From assembly GCA_012522185.1 (NCBI GenBank), contig JAAYKY010000001.1, positions 93,288-157,287 on the forward strand: a DNA stretch of 64,000 nt, in the 5' to 3' direction. The DNA is from Flavobacteriaceae bacterium (GTDB lineage Bacteria; Bacteroidota; Bacteroidia; Flavobacteriales; Weeksellaceae). Numbering within the stretch: position 1 is the stretch's first letter; each line of letters starts with the position of its first letter. Position numbers and translations under genes: made by a program. The notes below the pieces were generated by a model. The model was not told the origin of the DNA and searched no databases. It worked only from the letters and a program-made list of their open reading frames with translations. Below are positions 1 through 7,443 of this stretch, piece by piece.

Positions 1-224
1 TAAAAAGTAATTTTTGAAGTAAGTTGTTTCAAATCTTGGTTAATTTGAAGCCTGGTTTTTCCCGTATATTTAAGGAGATCCGAAAAGTGATTATTGACCT
101 CAGTAAGGATAAATTCGGGTGCTGAAATCTGAATATTGCTTTTGGAAGTCAGAATTTCAGCAATCGCCCCATTGGGATTATAAAGTGCACTAATGAGTAG
201 ATTGCTGTCCGAAATAACTATCAT
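1..224 (-). CDS. PIN-domain toxin of a toxin-antitoxin pair (3' end cut by window)
   Basis: Reverse translation from the ATG at 222-224 gives a protein beginning MIVISDSNLLISALYNPNGA that stays open to the window edge (about 74 residues). The N-terminal hydrophobic strand followed by D-x-N and SAL is the usual start of PIN-domain ribonucleases, which cleave RNA using a cluster of acidic residues; the later acidic residues lie outside the window. The gene overlaps the end of the upstream small gene by 35 bases, the tight coupling expected of a toxin following its antitoxin. Truncation is due only to the window boundary. Family assignment rests on the N-terminal third, so it is likely but not certain. 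Confidence 0.65.
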   Translation of the reverse strand, partial: MIVISDSNLLISALYNPNGAIAEILTSKSNIQISAPEFILTEVNNHFSDLLKYTGKTRLQINQDLKQLTSKITF

Positions 225-462
225 AATCCAGTCCCATTTCTTTAAACCATCTTTTCGTTCCGGCCTTATTTACCTTTTTTGAAAGCTCCATTATATGTTT
301 TTCCTTTTCTTCTTCGGTCATAAGGTCAAAGGGAGCAGGTTCGGAAGTTTTGTTTTTTGCATTTTTGGGAACGTATTCAATGTCAATACCCATCCGCTTG
401 GCAATGCGGATCAGCAGTTCCAAATCTTCTTTCGAGGCTTTATTTACAATCAGCGTGTCCAT
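190..462 (-). CDS. Putative antitoxin partner of PIN toxin
   Basis: A 90-residue, charged, soluble protein starting MDTLIVNKASKEDLELLIRI. It has no signal peptide or membrane segment. The N-terminal half looks like the short helical antitoxin-type proteins that precede PIN toxins in Bacteroidota; the C-terminal part, rich in Lys and Glu, would be the toxin-wrapping segment. It is the first gene of a two-gene unit, with its 3' end overlapping the PIN gene. A TAnnTTTG box on the minus strand (481-488) lies just upstream and gives a leader of about 13 bases. The role is inferred mainly from position; no DNA-binding motif is obvious. Confidence 0.55.
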   Translation of the reverse strand: MDTLIVNKASKEDLELLIRIAKRMGIDIEYVPKNAKNKTSEPAPFDLMTEEEKEKHIMELSKKVNKAGTKRWFKEMGLDYDSYFGQQSTH

Positions 463-480
463 CGGAAATGATTTATCTCA

Positions 481-488
481 CAAAGATA
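481..488 (-). promoter_or_regulatory. -7 promoter box of the antitoxin/PIN unit
   Basis: Minus-strand TATCTTTG fits the Bacteroidota TAnnTTTG consensus. It lies back to back with the aminotransferase promoter, so the two divergent promoters share under 60 bases. Confidence 0.55.
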
Positions 489-506
489 GGCAAAACTCCA
501 CAAAAT

Positions 507-537
507 TTTCGCCATTTTCCCTTAATCACTACATTTG
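507..537 (+). promoter_or_regulatory. Promoter of the aminotransferase gene
   Basis: TACATTTG at 530-537 matches TAnnTTTG, with a TTTT box about 19 bases upstream. Transcription should start near 542-544. This favours the ATG at 553 over the upstream TTG at 535, which lies inside the -7 box. Confidence 0.6.
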
Positions 538-552
538 CTTAAATTTCAGAAT

Positions 553-1668
553 ATGCGCAAATTACAAATGGTTGATTTGGGTGCACAGTACCAGAAAATC
601 AAAAAAGATATAGACGAAGCCATTCAGGGGGTCATTGATTCTTCAGCATTTATTAACGGCCCTGAAGTGAAAAATTTCCAGACAGAACTGGAATCTTATT
701 TAAACGTTAAACACGTCATTCCTTGCGGAAACGGAACCGATGCTTTGCAAATCGCTTTGATGGCGCTGGATTTGAAGCCGGGCGATGAAGTCATCACAGC
801 CGATTTTACATTTGCGGCGACCGTGGAAGTCATTCATCTTTTGGGATTGAAATCGGTTTTGGTCGATGTGGATTATGATACGTTTTTAATTGATCCGGAG
901 AAAATTCGCGCAGCCATTACACCAAAAACCAAAGCGATCATTCCCGTGCATTTGTTTGGTCAATGTGCCAATATGGATGAAATAAATAAGATTGCAAAAG
1001 AGCATAATTTATTTGTAATCGAAGATACCGCACAGGGCATTGGAGCTGATTTCAAAGGTGAAAAAGCGGGAACCATCGGAACGATCGGAACGACTTCATT
1101 TTTCCCTTCCAAAAATTTGGGATGCTACGGCGATGGCGGAGCAATTTTTACCAATGATGATGCTTTGGCGCATAAAATGCGTGGAATATGTAACCACGGA
1201 ATGTACCAAAGATATTACCACGATGAAATTGGCGTGAATTCAAGGTTGGACAGCATTCAAGCAGCGATTTTGAGAGTGAAATTGCATCATTTGGACGAAT
1301 ACAACAAAGCGCGCAGAAAAGCGGCCGATTTTTACAATGAAGCTTTTCAGGATATCCCTGAATTATTGACACCTGCCAAAGCAGATAATTCCACCCACGT
1401 TTATCATCAATACACGCTTCGTGTGACCAATGGAAAACGCAATGAATTAAAAGAATTTTTAGAGTCCAAAGGCATTCCGGCGATGATTTATTATCCGGTT
1501 CCTTTGCGAAAACAAAAAGCGTATGATACAGGAAATTATAAGGACACCGATTTCCCGAATACCAATAAATTAATCGAAGAAGTAATTTCGTTGCCGATGC
1601 ATACGGAATTGGATAAAGAACAATTGGAGTTTATCAAAGAGTCGGTATTGGAATTTTTCACGAGCTAA
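553..1668 (+). CDS. DegT/DnrJ/EryC1-type PLP sugar aminotransferase
   Basis: A 371-residue fold-type I PLP enzyme that transfers an amino group from glutamate to a nucleotide-linked keto sugar, a step in making amino sugars for surface polysaccharides. Visible motifs are GNGTDAL (about 60-65), the cofactor-binding Asp in EDTAQ (about 158), the Schiff-base lysine in PSKNLG (Lys187) and the substrate-side segment YYPVPLRKQKAY near the C-terminus. The last resembles WbpE-type UDP-2-acetamido-2-deoxy-hexuluronate aminotransferases, but substrate cannot be fixed from sequence. The ATG at 553 is preferred because the open frame's upstream TTG lies in the promoter. The next gene, galE, also makes a nucleotide sugar. 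Confidence 0.9.
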   Translation: MRKLQMVDLGAQYQKIKKDIDEAIQGVIDSSAFINGPEVKNFQTELESYLNVKHVIPCGNGTDALQIALMALDLKPGDEVITADFTFAATVEVIHLLGLKSVLVDVDYDTFLIDPEKIRAAITPKTKAIIPVHLFGQCANMDEINKIAKEHNLFVIEDTAQGIGADFKGEKAGTIGTIGTTSFFPSKNLGCYGDGGAIFTNDDALAHKMRGICNHGMYQRYYHDEIGVNSRLDSIQAAILRVKLHHLDEYNKARRKAADFYNEAFQDIPELLTPAKADNSTHVYHQYTLRVTNGKRNELKEFLESKGIPAMIYYPVPLRKQKAYDTGNYKDTDFPNTNKLIEEVISLPMHTELDKEQLEFIKESVLEFFTS

Positions 1669-1713
1669 ATTTGGGTTACGAATTCGCATAATCACAAACT
1701 TGAAACATTGAAC

Positions 1714-2727
1714 TTGAAACAAAAAATTTTAGTCACCGGCGGATTAGGATACATTGGCTCTCACACTGCGGTAGCATTACAGGAAGCCGGATATGAAGTC
1801 GTTATCATCGATGATTTATCCAATTCCGAATTATTTGTATTGGATCGAATCACTCAAATCACGGGAATCGAACCTGAATTTCATCAGATAGATTTAAAGG
1901 ATGCTGATTTGGTCAATGAGTTTTTTCAAAACAACAAAGTCGATGGTGTCATTCATTTCGCAGCGCACAAAGCCGTAGGCGAAAGCGTTCAGAAGCCTTT
2001 AATGTATCATAAAAACAATCTTTTGGGATTGCTAAATGTATTGGAAGCAATGAAAGAAAACGAAGTGGATCATTTCATTTTCAGTTCTTCTTGTACGGTT
2101 TACGGTCAGGCCGATAAAATGCCGATTGACGAGTCGGCTCCGATCAAAAAAGCAGAATCGCCTTATGCCAAAACCAAACAAATAGGCGAGGAGATTTTAG
2201 AAGATTTCGTAGCGGCTTTTGAAAAAAACGTGATTTCCTTGAGGTATTTCAATCCGGTGGGTGCACATCCGAGTGCTTTGATTGGAGAATTACCCAAAGG
2301 CGTTCCCAATAATTTAGTGCCCTTTGTTACACAGACAGCAGCCGGAATGCGTGAATTTTTATCGGTGTTTGGAAGTGATTATCCGACCCGTGACGGAACG
2401 GCCATCCGGGATTATATCTATGTTTGCGATTTGGCGGATGCACACGTAAAAGCTTTGACAAGATTAATTCAAAAGCAAAATAAATCCAACTTGGAAGTTT
2501 TCAATTTGGGAACGGGCATTGGTTCAACGGTTTTGGAAGTGGTGAAAGCTTTTGAAACGGTCAATAATCTGAAATTGAATTATAAATTGGTCGAGAGAAG
2601 AGCAGGGGACATCATTGAAGCTTTTGCGGACAATAGTTTAGCGGAAAATGAATTGGGATGGAAACCTGAAACTTCGCTGGAAGAATCGATGCGTACGGCT
2701 TGGGAATGGCAGAGGAGCCTCCCCTAA
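1714..2727 (+). CDS. galE: UDP-glucose 4-epimerase
   Basis: A 337-residue extended short-chain dehydrogenase that interconverts UDP-glucose and UDP-galactose using bound NAD. The Rossmann motif GGLGYIGSH is at about 9-17; the catalytic Ser lies in SSSCTVYG (about 124-131), with Tyr151 and Lys155 in YAKTK. No ATG is available: TTG at 1714 (giving MKQKILVTGG) or TTG at 1708 must be used. The stop codon and last residues (RSLP) lie inside a palindromic GC-rich repeat, so the original C-terminus may have been replaced when the repeat arrived. It follows the aminotransferase by 45 bases and may be cotranscribed with it. Confidence 0.93.
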   Translation: MKQKILVTGGLGYIGSHTAVALQEAGYEVVIIDDLSNSELFVLDRITQITGIEPEFHQIDLKDADLVNEFFQNNKVDGVIHFAAHKAVGESVQKPLMYHKNNLLGLLNVLEAMKENEVDHFIFSSSCTVYGQADKMPIDESAPIKKAESPYAKTKQIGEEILEDFVAAFEKNVISLRYFNPVGAHPSALIGELPKGVPNNLVPFVTQTAAGMREFLSVFGSDYPTRDGTAIRDYIYVCDLADAHVKALTRLIQKQNKSNLEVFNLGTGIGSTVLEVVKAFETVNNLKLNYKLVERRAGDIIEAFADNSLAENELGWKPETSLEESMRTAWEWQRSLP

Positions 2728-2752
2728 CCCCTCCGAAGGAGGGGAATTCGTT
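2715..2752. repeat. GC-rich palindromic repeat overlapping the galE stop
   Basis: CCCCTCC (2728-2734) and GGAGGGG (2738-2744) form a perfect 7-bp stem with a GAA loop, preceded by CCTCCCCTAAC. The TAA in the repeat supplies the galE stop. No T run follows, so it is not a standard terminator; it resembles the REP-like palindromes seen between flavobacterial genes. Confidence 0.6.
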
Positions 2753-2799
2753 CTTTACGAACTTCGAATTTCGGACTTCATCAAACGAAAAATAATTCG

Positions 2800-2807
2800 T
2801 AATTTTG
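2800..2807 (+). promoter_or_regulatory. -7 promoter box of lipA
   Basis: TAATTTTG fits TAnnTTTG and ends 9 bases before the lipA ATG, implying a leader of only a few bases. Confidence 0.5.
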
Positions 2808-2815
2808 ACCATTCT

Positions 2816-3685
2816 ATGGAAGTAATCATCAAAGAAGACGGAAGGGTACAAAAACCGGAATGGTTGCGTGTGAAACTGCCTACGGGTAAAAAGCACCGTG
2901 AGTTGCGTGGTTTGGTTGATAAATACAAACTCAACACGATTTGCCAAAGTGGAAGTTGTCCGAATATGGGCGAATGCTGGGGCGCAGGAACCGCGACTTT
3001 TATGATTTTAGGAAACATTTGTACACGTTCATGTGGATTTTGCGGTGTGAAAACCGGTCGTCCCGAACAAGTCGATTGGGAAGAGCCTGAAAAAGTGGCG
3101 CGTTCCATCAAACTGATGCAAATCAAACACGCGGTTCTGACTTCTGTGGATCGCGATGATTTGAAAGATATGGGTTCTATCATTTGGGCGGAAACCATTG
3201 GCGCGGTTCGGAGAATCAGTCCGGGAACGACGATGGAAACTTTAATTCCCGATTTTCAGGGAAACACAAAAATGCTGGATCGAATTCTGGAAGCCGCTCC
3301 TGAAGTGATTTCGCACAATATGGAAACGGTGAAAAGACTGACGCGCGAAGTGAGAATTCAAGCGAAATATGAACGCAGTTTGGAAGTTTTGCGTTACTTA
3401 AAAGAGCAAGGTCAGCCGAGAACCAAAACGGGTGTTATGCTTGGTTTGGGCGAAACGGAAGACGAGGTTTTTGAAACCATTCAGGATGTCAGAAATGCCA
3501 ATGTGGACATCATCACGATTGGGCAGTATCTGCAGCCGACCAAAAAACATTTGCCAGTTCGTTCCTTTATCACACCGGAACAGTTCAAAGCATACGAAAT
3601 TTTTGCGAAAGATTTGAGCTTCCGTCACGTAGAAAGTGGTCCGTTGGTGCGTTCTTCTTATCACGCTGAGAAGCATATTCTTTAG
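2816..3685 (+). CDS. lipA: Lipoyl synthase
   Basis: A 289-residue radical-SAM enzyme that inserts two sulfur atoms into octanoyl groups on lipoyl domains of 2-oxoacid dehydrogenases and the glycine cleavage system. Both [4Fe-4S] sites are visible: the auxiliary cluster cysteines Cys43, Cys48 and Cys54, and the radical-SAM CxxxCxxC at Cys69, Cys73 and Cys76. The C-terminal RSSYHAE contains the Ser that ligates the auxiliary cluster. The open frame extends 168 bases further upstream through the galE end, but family alignment and the -7 box at 2800-2807 point to the ATG at 2816. Length is normal. Confidence 0.97.
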   Translation: MEVIIKEDGRVQKPEWLRVKLPTGKKHRELRGLVDKYKLNTICQSGSCPNMGECWGAGTATFMILGNICTRSCGFCGVKTGRPEQVDWEEPEKVARSIKLMQIKHAVLTSVDRDDLKDMGSIIWAETIGAVRRISPGTTMETLIPDFQGNTKMLDRILEAAPEVISHNMETVKRLTREVRIQAKYERSLEVLRYLKEQGQPRTKTGVMLGLGETEDEVFETIQDVRNANVDIITIGQYLQPTKKHLPVRSFITPEQFKAYEIFAKDLSFRHVESGPLVRSSYHAEKHIL

Positions 3686-3699
3686 AGGTAAGGTTGGTA

Positions 3700-3771
3700 G
3701 AGAAAATAGAGAATAGAAGATAGAAAATAGATACATTATACAATAATTCACTATTCAACAATTCACTTTTA
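3700..3771. repeat. Low-complexity tandem-like repeat between lipA and cinA
   Basis: Imperfect copies of AGAxxATAGA (3702-3731) are followed by two copies of an ACAATTCACT-like unit (about 3739-3766). It is non-coding and resembles the short degenerate tandem repeats at about 60.0, 60.1 and 62.2 kb in this window. Confidence 0.5.
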
Positions 3772-3799
3772 CACCTACCTATTCAAACTTTCTTTATTC

Positions 3800-3807
3800 T
3801 ATTTTTG
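3800..3807 (+). promoter_or_regulatory. -7 promoter box of cinA
   Basis: TATTTTTG matches TAnnTTTG and ends 14 bases before the cinA ATG. No good upstream box is visible at the usual spacing. Confidence 0.4.
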
Positions 3808-3820
3808 AAGAAATAATTTT

Positions 3821-5068
3821 ATGAAAGTAAAGCTGTTGACCATTGGGGATGAAATATTAATCGGTCAAACGGTCGATACGAATTCCGCCTACATTGCACA
3901 AAAACTAAACGGAATTGGATTGGAAGTAGAAGAAATTATTTCCATTGCCGATCGTTCCGAAACCATCATACAAGCACTTCAAAATTCAATTTCCGAAACC
4001 GATGTTTTGATTACAACCGGCGGATTGGGGCCGACCAATGATGATGTGACTAAGCTGGCTTTGTGCGAATTTCTAGATACCGAGTTGATTTTGGATGAAT
4101 TCGTATTGAAAGAACTCGAAGAGCGTTTTGCCAAACAAGGTCGGGAATTGAACAAACTCAATCGCAATCAAACTTTATTACCCAAAAAATCGATTGCGTT
4201 GCGAAATATTTTGGGAACGGCTCCGGGCATCTGGACGGAATTTCAAAATACCATTATCATCAATCTTCCCGGTGTTCCGTTTGAAATGAAAAATCTGATG
4301 AAAACGGAAGTTTTGCCTCGGCTTCAACAAAAATTCAATTTGCCTTTTGTGGTTCATCGGTTTTTATCGGTTTCGGATTATCCGGAAAGTGAGTTGGCCA
4401 TTGCGTTGGAAGGTTGGGAGAATAATTTGCCTCAACATCTGCATTTTGCTTATTTGCCCGAGAGAAATAAAATCAAATTAAGGATTACCGGAATTGGAAA
4501 AGTCAAATCCGTAATGGAAAAGGAAATCGATGCGGAAGTCGAAAAGCTGGTTCCATTGATTGGTGATCGTTTGGACTCTACAACTCGCGATACGATTGAA
4601 ATAATTCTGGGCGAAAAACTCAAAGATTTAAATTTAAGCATTGCCACGGCAGAAAGCTGTACCGGTGGAAATATTTCCTTTCTGCTCACTTCAGCGCCGG
4701 GTAGTTCGGAATATTTCAAAGGCGGAATTGTTTCGTATGCAACCGAAGTGAAAGAAAGGGTTTTAGGCGTTTCCAACGAATTAATCCAAAAACACACGGT
4801 GGTAAGCAGTGAAGTAGCCGAAGCAATGGCAAAAGGCGTTCGCGAACATTTACAAACGGATGTCGGTGTTTCTACCACAGGCGTTGCCGGTCCGGCGAAA
4901 GGGGAAGATGGCAAAGAAGTCGGCACGATTTGGATTGGGATAGCCGATAAAAATTCGGTGACAAGCGTGAAATATTTCTTTCCTTATCTGGAGCGCGAAG
5001 ATTTTATCGCACAAGTTTCCCGATTGGCTTTGCAGAATGTTTTCAAATTTCTGAACGGAAAAATTTAG
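3821..5068 (+). CDS. cinA: CinA-family nicotinamide-nucleotide amidohydrolase
   Basis: A 415-residue two-domain protein. The N-terminal MoaB/MogA-like (COG1058) domain starts LLTIGDEILIGQTVDTN and includes GGLGPTNDD. The C-terminal PncC domain contains AESCTGG and TTGVAGPA, the motif region of the NMN amidohydrolase that recycles nicotinamide mononucleotide in pyridine-nucleotide salvage. In some bacteria CinA is linked to competence, but nothing here shows that. Length is normal. The gene ends in a 4-base overlap with the convergent DUF5723 gene. Confidence 0.93.
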   Translation: MKVKLLTIGDEILIGQTVDTNSAYIAQKLNGIGLEVEEIISIADRSETIIQALQNSISETDVLITTGGLGPTNDDVTKLALCEFLDTELILDEFVLKELEERFAKQGRELNKLNRNQTLLPKKSIALRNILGTAPGIWTEFQNTIIINLPGVPFEMKNLMKTEVLPRLQQKFNLPFVVHRFLSVSDYPESELAIALEGWENNLPQHLHFAYLPERNKIKLRITGIGKVKSVMEKEIDAEVEKLVPLIGDRLDSTTRDTIEIILGEKLKDLNLSIATAESCTGGNISFLLTSAPGSSEYFKGGIVSYATEVKERVLGVSNELIQKHTVVSSEVAEAMAKGVREHLQTDVGVSTTGVAGPAKGEDGKEVGTIWIGIADKNSVTSVKYFFPYLEREDFIAQVSRLALQNVFKFLNGKI

Positions 5069-6528
5069 CATTTACAAGGTTTTCGACTTCGTCTTTCGAT
5101 GTCGCGGTTGCTGAGTGGGTAAATTTTTAATCCAATGTAGAAATCTTCACCGTGAAGTTTTTGGTGGGGAATAAATATAGGAAGTAAATTTTCACTGCCG
5201 ATGATAAGTGGACCATATCGGAGAAAGGCACCCATTTGAAAATTTTTGTATTCATAAGCCGAAACAGAAGCGCCATAGGCGAATTTATGTTGGCTCACAA
5301 TGTAGGAAGCATTGATGATATTGCTTCTTTTCAAGCTGTTTTCAAAGATGGGAAGACGTTGCACAACATCTATGTTTAGGTATTGATTTACGCCAATATT
5401 TTTACTTGCATTAAAATGAAGACTTGTCGGCAGTCCGATTTTAAAATCGTTTGAAACCAAGGATTGAGCTGGGTTTCCGTAAATTTCATTGCTGATGATT
5501 TGGGCGTATTGTTCGGGCGATTCGAATTCAATGTCTTCCAAATTTGAATTATTAGTGTACTGAAAGTTTTCGCCCAAAAAATGATGAAGAAATCCATCAA
5601 AATTTACCCATCCGACGTCTAGTAAATTGGCCGAAATTTTCAAATCATAATCATCGTCATTTCCCGCATAATTCACAAAAGCGAACCCAAAGTCAAATCC
5701 GAAACCGTTTCCTTGCGATTGATAATTATAGGTTTCATTTTCAAAGTCATAGCCCGTTGCATAGCCGATTTCGATATCAAAATCTGATACGAAAAGATTT
5801 TTTTGATTGGCGAGCGAACCGTCTTCTAATACGATGTCTTCGTTTTCACGCCGCATCACAGCATTTTCGTTGTTTTTCAGGTAAAAAGCATCATGAGCCA
5901 TTAGGTATTTAATATTGACGCCCGCAATCCATTGATAGTCAGAGTTGAATGGGATTTCTGTTGCGAGGTTGAGTCCAATTTCTGTCCAATTCATAAAATT
6001 GGCTTCAAAAGGGCTTAAGTTATAAAGTACGGGTTCGAGAATTTCCTGATTGGTAAATTGAAGATAATTGTCCACATCAATAATTGAGCTCTGTGTACGG
6101 AGTTTTGAAAAGATGCCAACAGAAAAATCCTTCTCCGCAATTGTAAAATTGTATGAGGCAGAAGGTCCCATGATTTCATTGCTGAAATGATATCCGGTTA
6201 TGTCTTTGTTGTAATAATCCCATACTTTTTTGGTGTTTTCTCCGGTTATGTTTTCTCCGATGTTTGCTTCTCTGATTTCACCGCTTGTCAATCCTAGAAT
6301 GCTTGTTTTTGAAATATAGCCATAGCTGTTTTGAATAAAGATGTTTTCTGAAAATAAGTGAACATCCCATTGATTAGGATTAAGAAAGCTTTGGGTAGGA
6401 GAAATACCGACTGTGCTGATTCCGCTGAACCGGTCATTGCTGAAAATGAAAGGGTCCTGCGATAGCAGCGGAGCGGATAATAGACATAATCCAACCACTG
6501 AAAGTATATGAAAAGCACGAAAAGTCAA
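5065..6528 (-). CDS. DUF5723-type exported protein, probable outer-membrane barrel
   Basis: A 487-residue protein with a signal peptide (hydrophobic VVGLCLLSAPLLS, then QDPF). After it comes FSNDRFSGISTVGISPTQSF and long alternating-residue stretches typical of Bacteroidota DUF5723 outer-membrane proteins. Function is unknown in the family; by analogy with related barrels it may sit in the outer membrane. The only plausible start is TTG at 6528. The 3' end converges on cinA with a 4-base overlap. The C-terminal RRSRKPCKC is unusual for a beta-barrel, which normally ends in an aromatic residue. Confidence 0.7.
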   Translation of the reverse strand: MTFRAFHILSVVGLCLLSAPLLSQDPFIFSNDRFSGISTVGISPTQSFLNPNQWDVHLFSENIFIQNSYGYISKTSILGLTSGEIREANIGENITGENTKKVWDYYNKDITGYHFSNEIMGPSASYNFTIAEKDFSVGIFSKLRTQSSIIDVDNYLQFTNQEILEPVLYNLSPFEANFMNWTEIGLNLATEIPFNSDYQWIAGVNIKYLMAHDAFYLKNNENAVMRRENEDIVLEDGSLANQKNLFVSDFDIEIGYATGYDFENETYNYQSQGNGFGFDFGFAFVNYAGNDDDYDLKISANLLDVGWVNFDGFLHHFLGENFQYTNNSNLEDIEFESPEQYAQIISNEIYGNPAQSLVSNDFKIGLPTSLHFNASKNIGVNQYLNIDVVQRLPIFENSLKRSNIINASYIVSQHKFAYGASVSAYEYKNFQMGAFLRYGPLIIGSENLLPIFIPHQKLHGEDFYIGLKIYPLSNRDIERRSRKPCKC

Positions 6529-6607
6529 GAAATCCCTATTTAATTAAAAAACGTAGAAAAAGCAGGTTTATTTCATGTAAGGTTTGTGGAAGAGAAATAT
6601 TTAGGCA

Positions 6608-6633
6608 TAAAAAATGCCCGGCAAAACCGGGCA
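6608..6633 (-). terminator. Terminator of the 6669-7271 gene
   Basis: TGCCCGG (6615-6621) pairs with CCGGGCA (6627-6633) around a CAAAA loop. On the minus strand the stem is followed by a T run. Confidence 0.85.
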
Positions 6634-6668
6634 ATTATTTGGATTGTGTATTTTATTTTTTGTGTGGA

Positions 6669-7271
6669 TTAGAATGTGTATCCTACTCCTAATGCAATTG
6701 TTGAATTGTAGATTTTGAATTTGTCACCGTTTGTATCTTCTAATGTATACACACTATTTAATCCACGGCCGTAACGAATTCCGAAATTTAATCCCATTGG
6801 CAATTCATACCCTGCACCAATGTTAAGTCCAAAGTTCACGCCAGAAACATCATCTATGTCTCCTTCAAATGAGCTGTCACCACCTTCAACTTTACCTTTT
6901 GCGCCTACGTTGAATCCTACTTGAGGTCCAAATTCGAAGTTTAAACCTTCGTAAGCATACCATTTCATCATCAATGGAACATTAATGTAGCTAAAATTAC
7001 TCGTGTACTTAACGTCCTGTCCAAAGATAGTTTCCTCATACTTGTCTCCTTGTAAAGAGAAAAGTAATTCAGGTTGAAAAGCCAATTGCTCGGAGAAACG
7101 GATATTTGCGTAACCTCCAACATTGAAGCCAACTTTCATGTCTGACTCCTCAACATCACTTCCGACGAAGTTAGTCAATTGTGGTCCGGCTTTCACACCG
7201 AAACTTACTTGTGCATCTGCACTTGTCATTCCAAAAACCGCTAAAGCGGCAATAAAAAACATTTTTTTCAT
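6669..7271 (-). CDS. Outer-membrane beta-barrel protein (porin family)
   Basis: A 200-residue protein with a signal peptide (MKKMFFIAALAVFGMTSADA, then QVSFGVKAG). The remainder alternates hydrophobic and polar residues, has Gly-Phe rich strands (NVGGYANIRF, NIGAGYELPMG) and ends ALGVGYTF, the terminal aromatic typical of outer-membrane beta-barrels recognised by the Bam complex. It fits the small eight-strand OMP_b-brl_2 (PF13568-like) family common in Bacteroidota; cargo is unknown. It has its own terminator at 6608-6633 and appears to be a single-gene unit. A related protein is encoded at 57457-58065. Confidence 0.85.
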   Translation of the reverse strand: MKKMFFIAALAVFGMTSADAQVSFGVKAGPQLTNFVGSDVEESDMKVGFNVGGYANIRFSEQLAFQPELLFSLQGDKYEETIFGQDVKYTSNFSYINVPLMMKWYAYEGLNFEFGPQVGFNVGAKGKVEGGDSSFEGDIDDVSGVNFGLNIGAGYELPMGLNFGIRYGRGLNSVYTLEDTNGDKFKIYNSTIALGVGYTF

Positions 7272-7390
7272 CTGTTTAATTTTTTAGTTTAAAATAGTTT
7301 TAGAATTATGTCTATTTTAAGGTTCGCATAGCCATTTAACAAATGCTGTGCCAAAGGAAAATGAAATGTTAAAATTCAATACCAAAAAAA

Positions 7391-7420
7391 GCCGTCTAGG
7401 CTGAGCCGAGACGACTTTTT
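7391..7420 (-). terminator. Terminator of the Omp28-type lipoprotein gene, with a shared palindrome core
   Basis: An 11-bp near-perfect hairpin (7391-7415) is flanked by A7 and T5, so it can act both ways. The core GTCTAGGCTGAGCCGAGAC (7394-7412) matches the palindrome at 63457-63475 at 18 of 19 positions. Confidence 0.8.
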
Positions 7421-7443
7421 ACTATGGAAAGTAATTTTAATAT

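Noticed and set aside
2648..2815. N-terminal extension of LipA in the same frame
   Set aside because: It covers the galE end and the palindrome and has no family similarity; the promoter lies after it.
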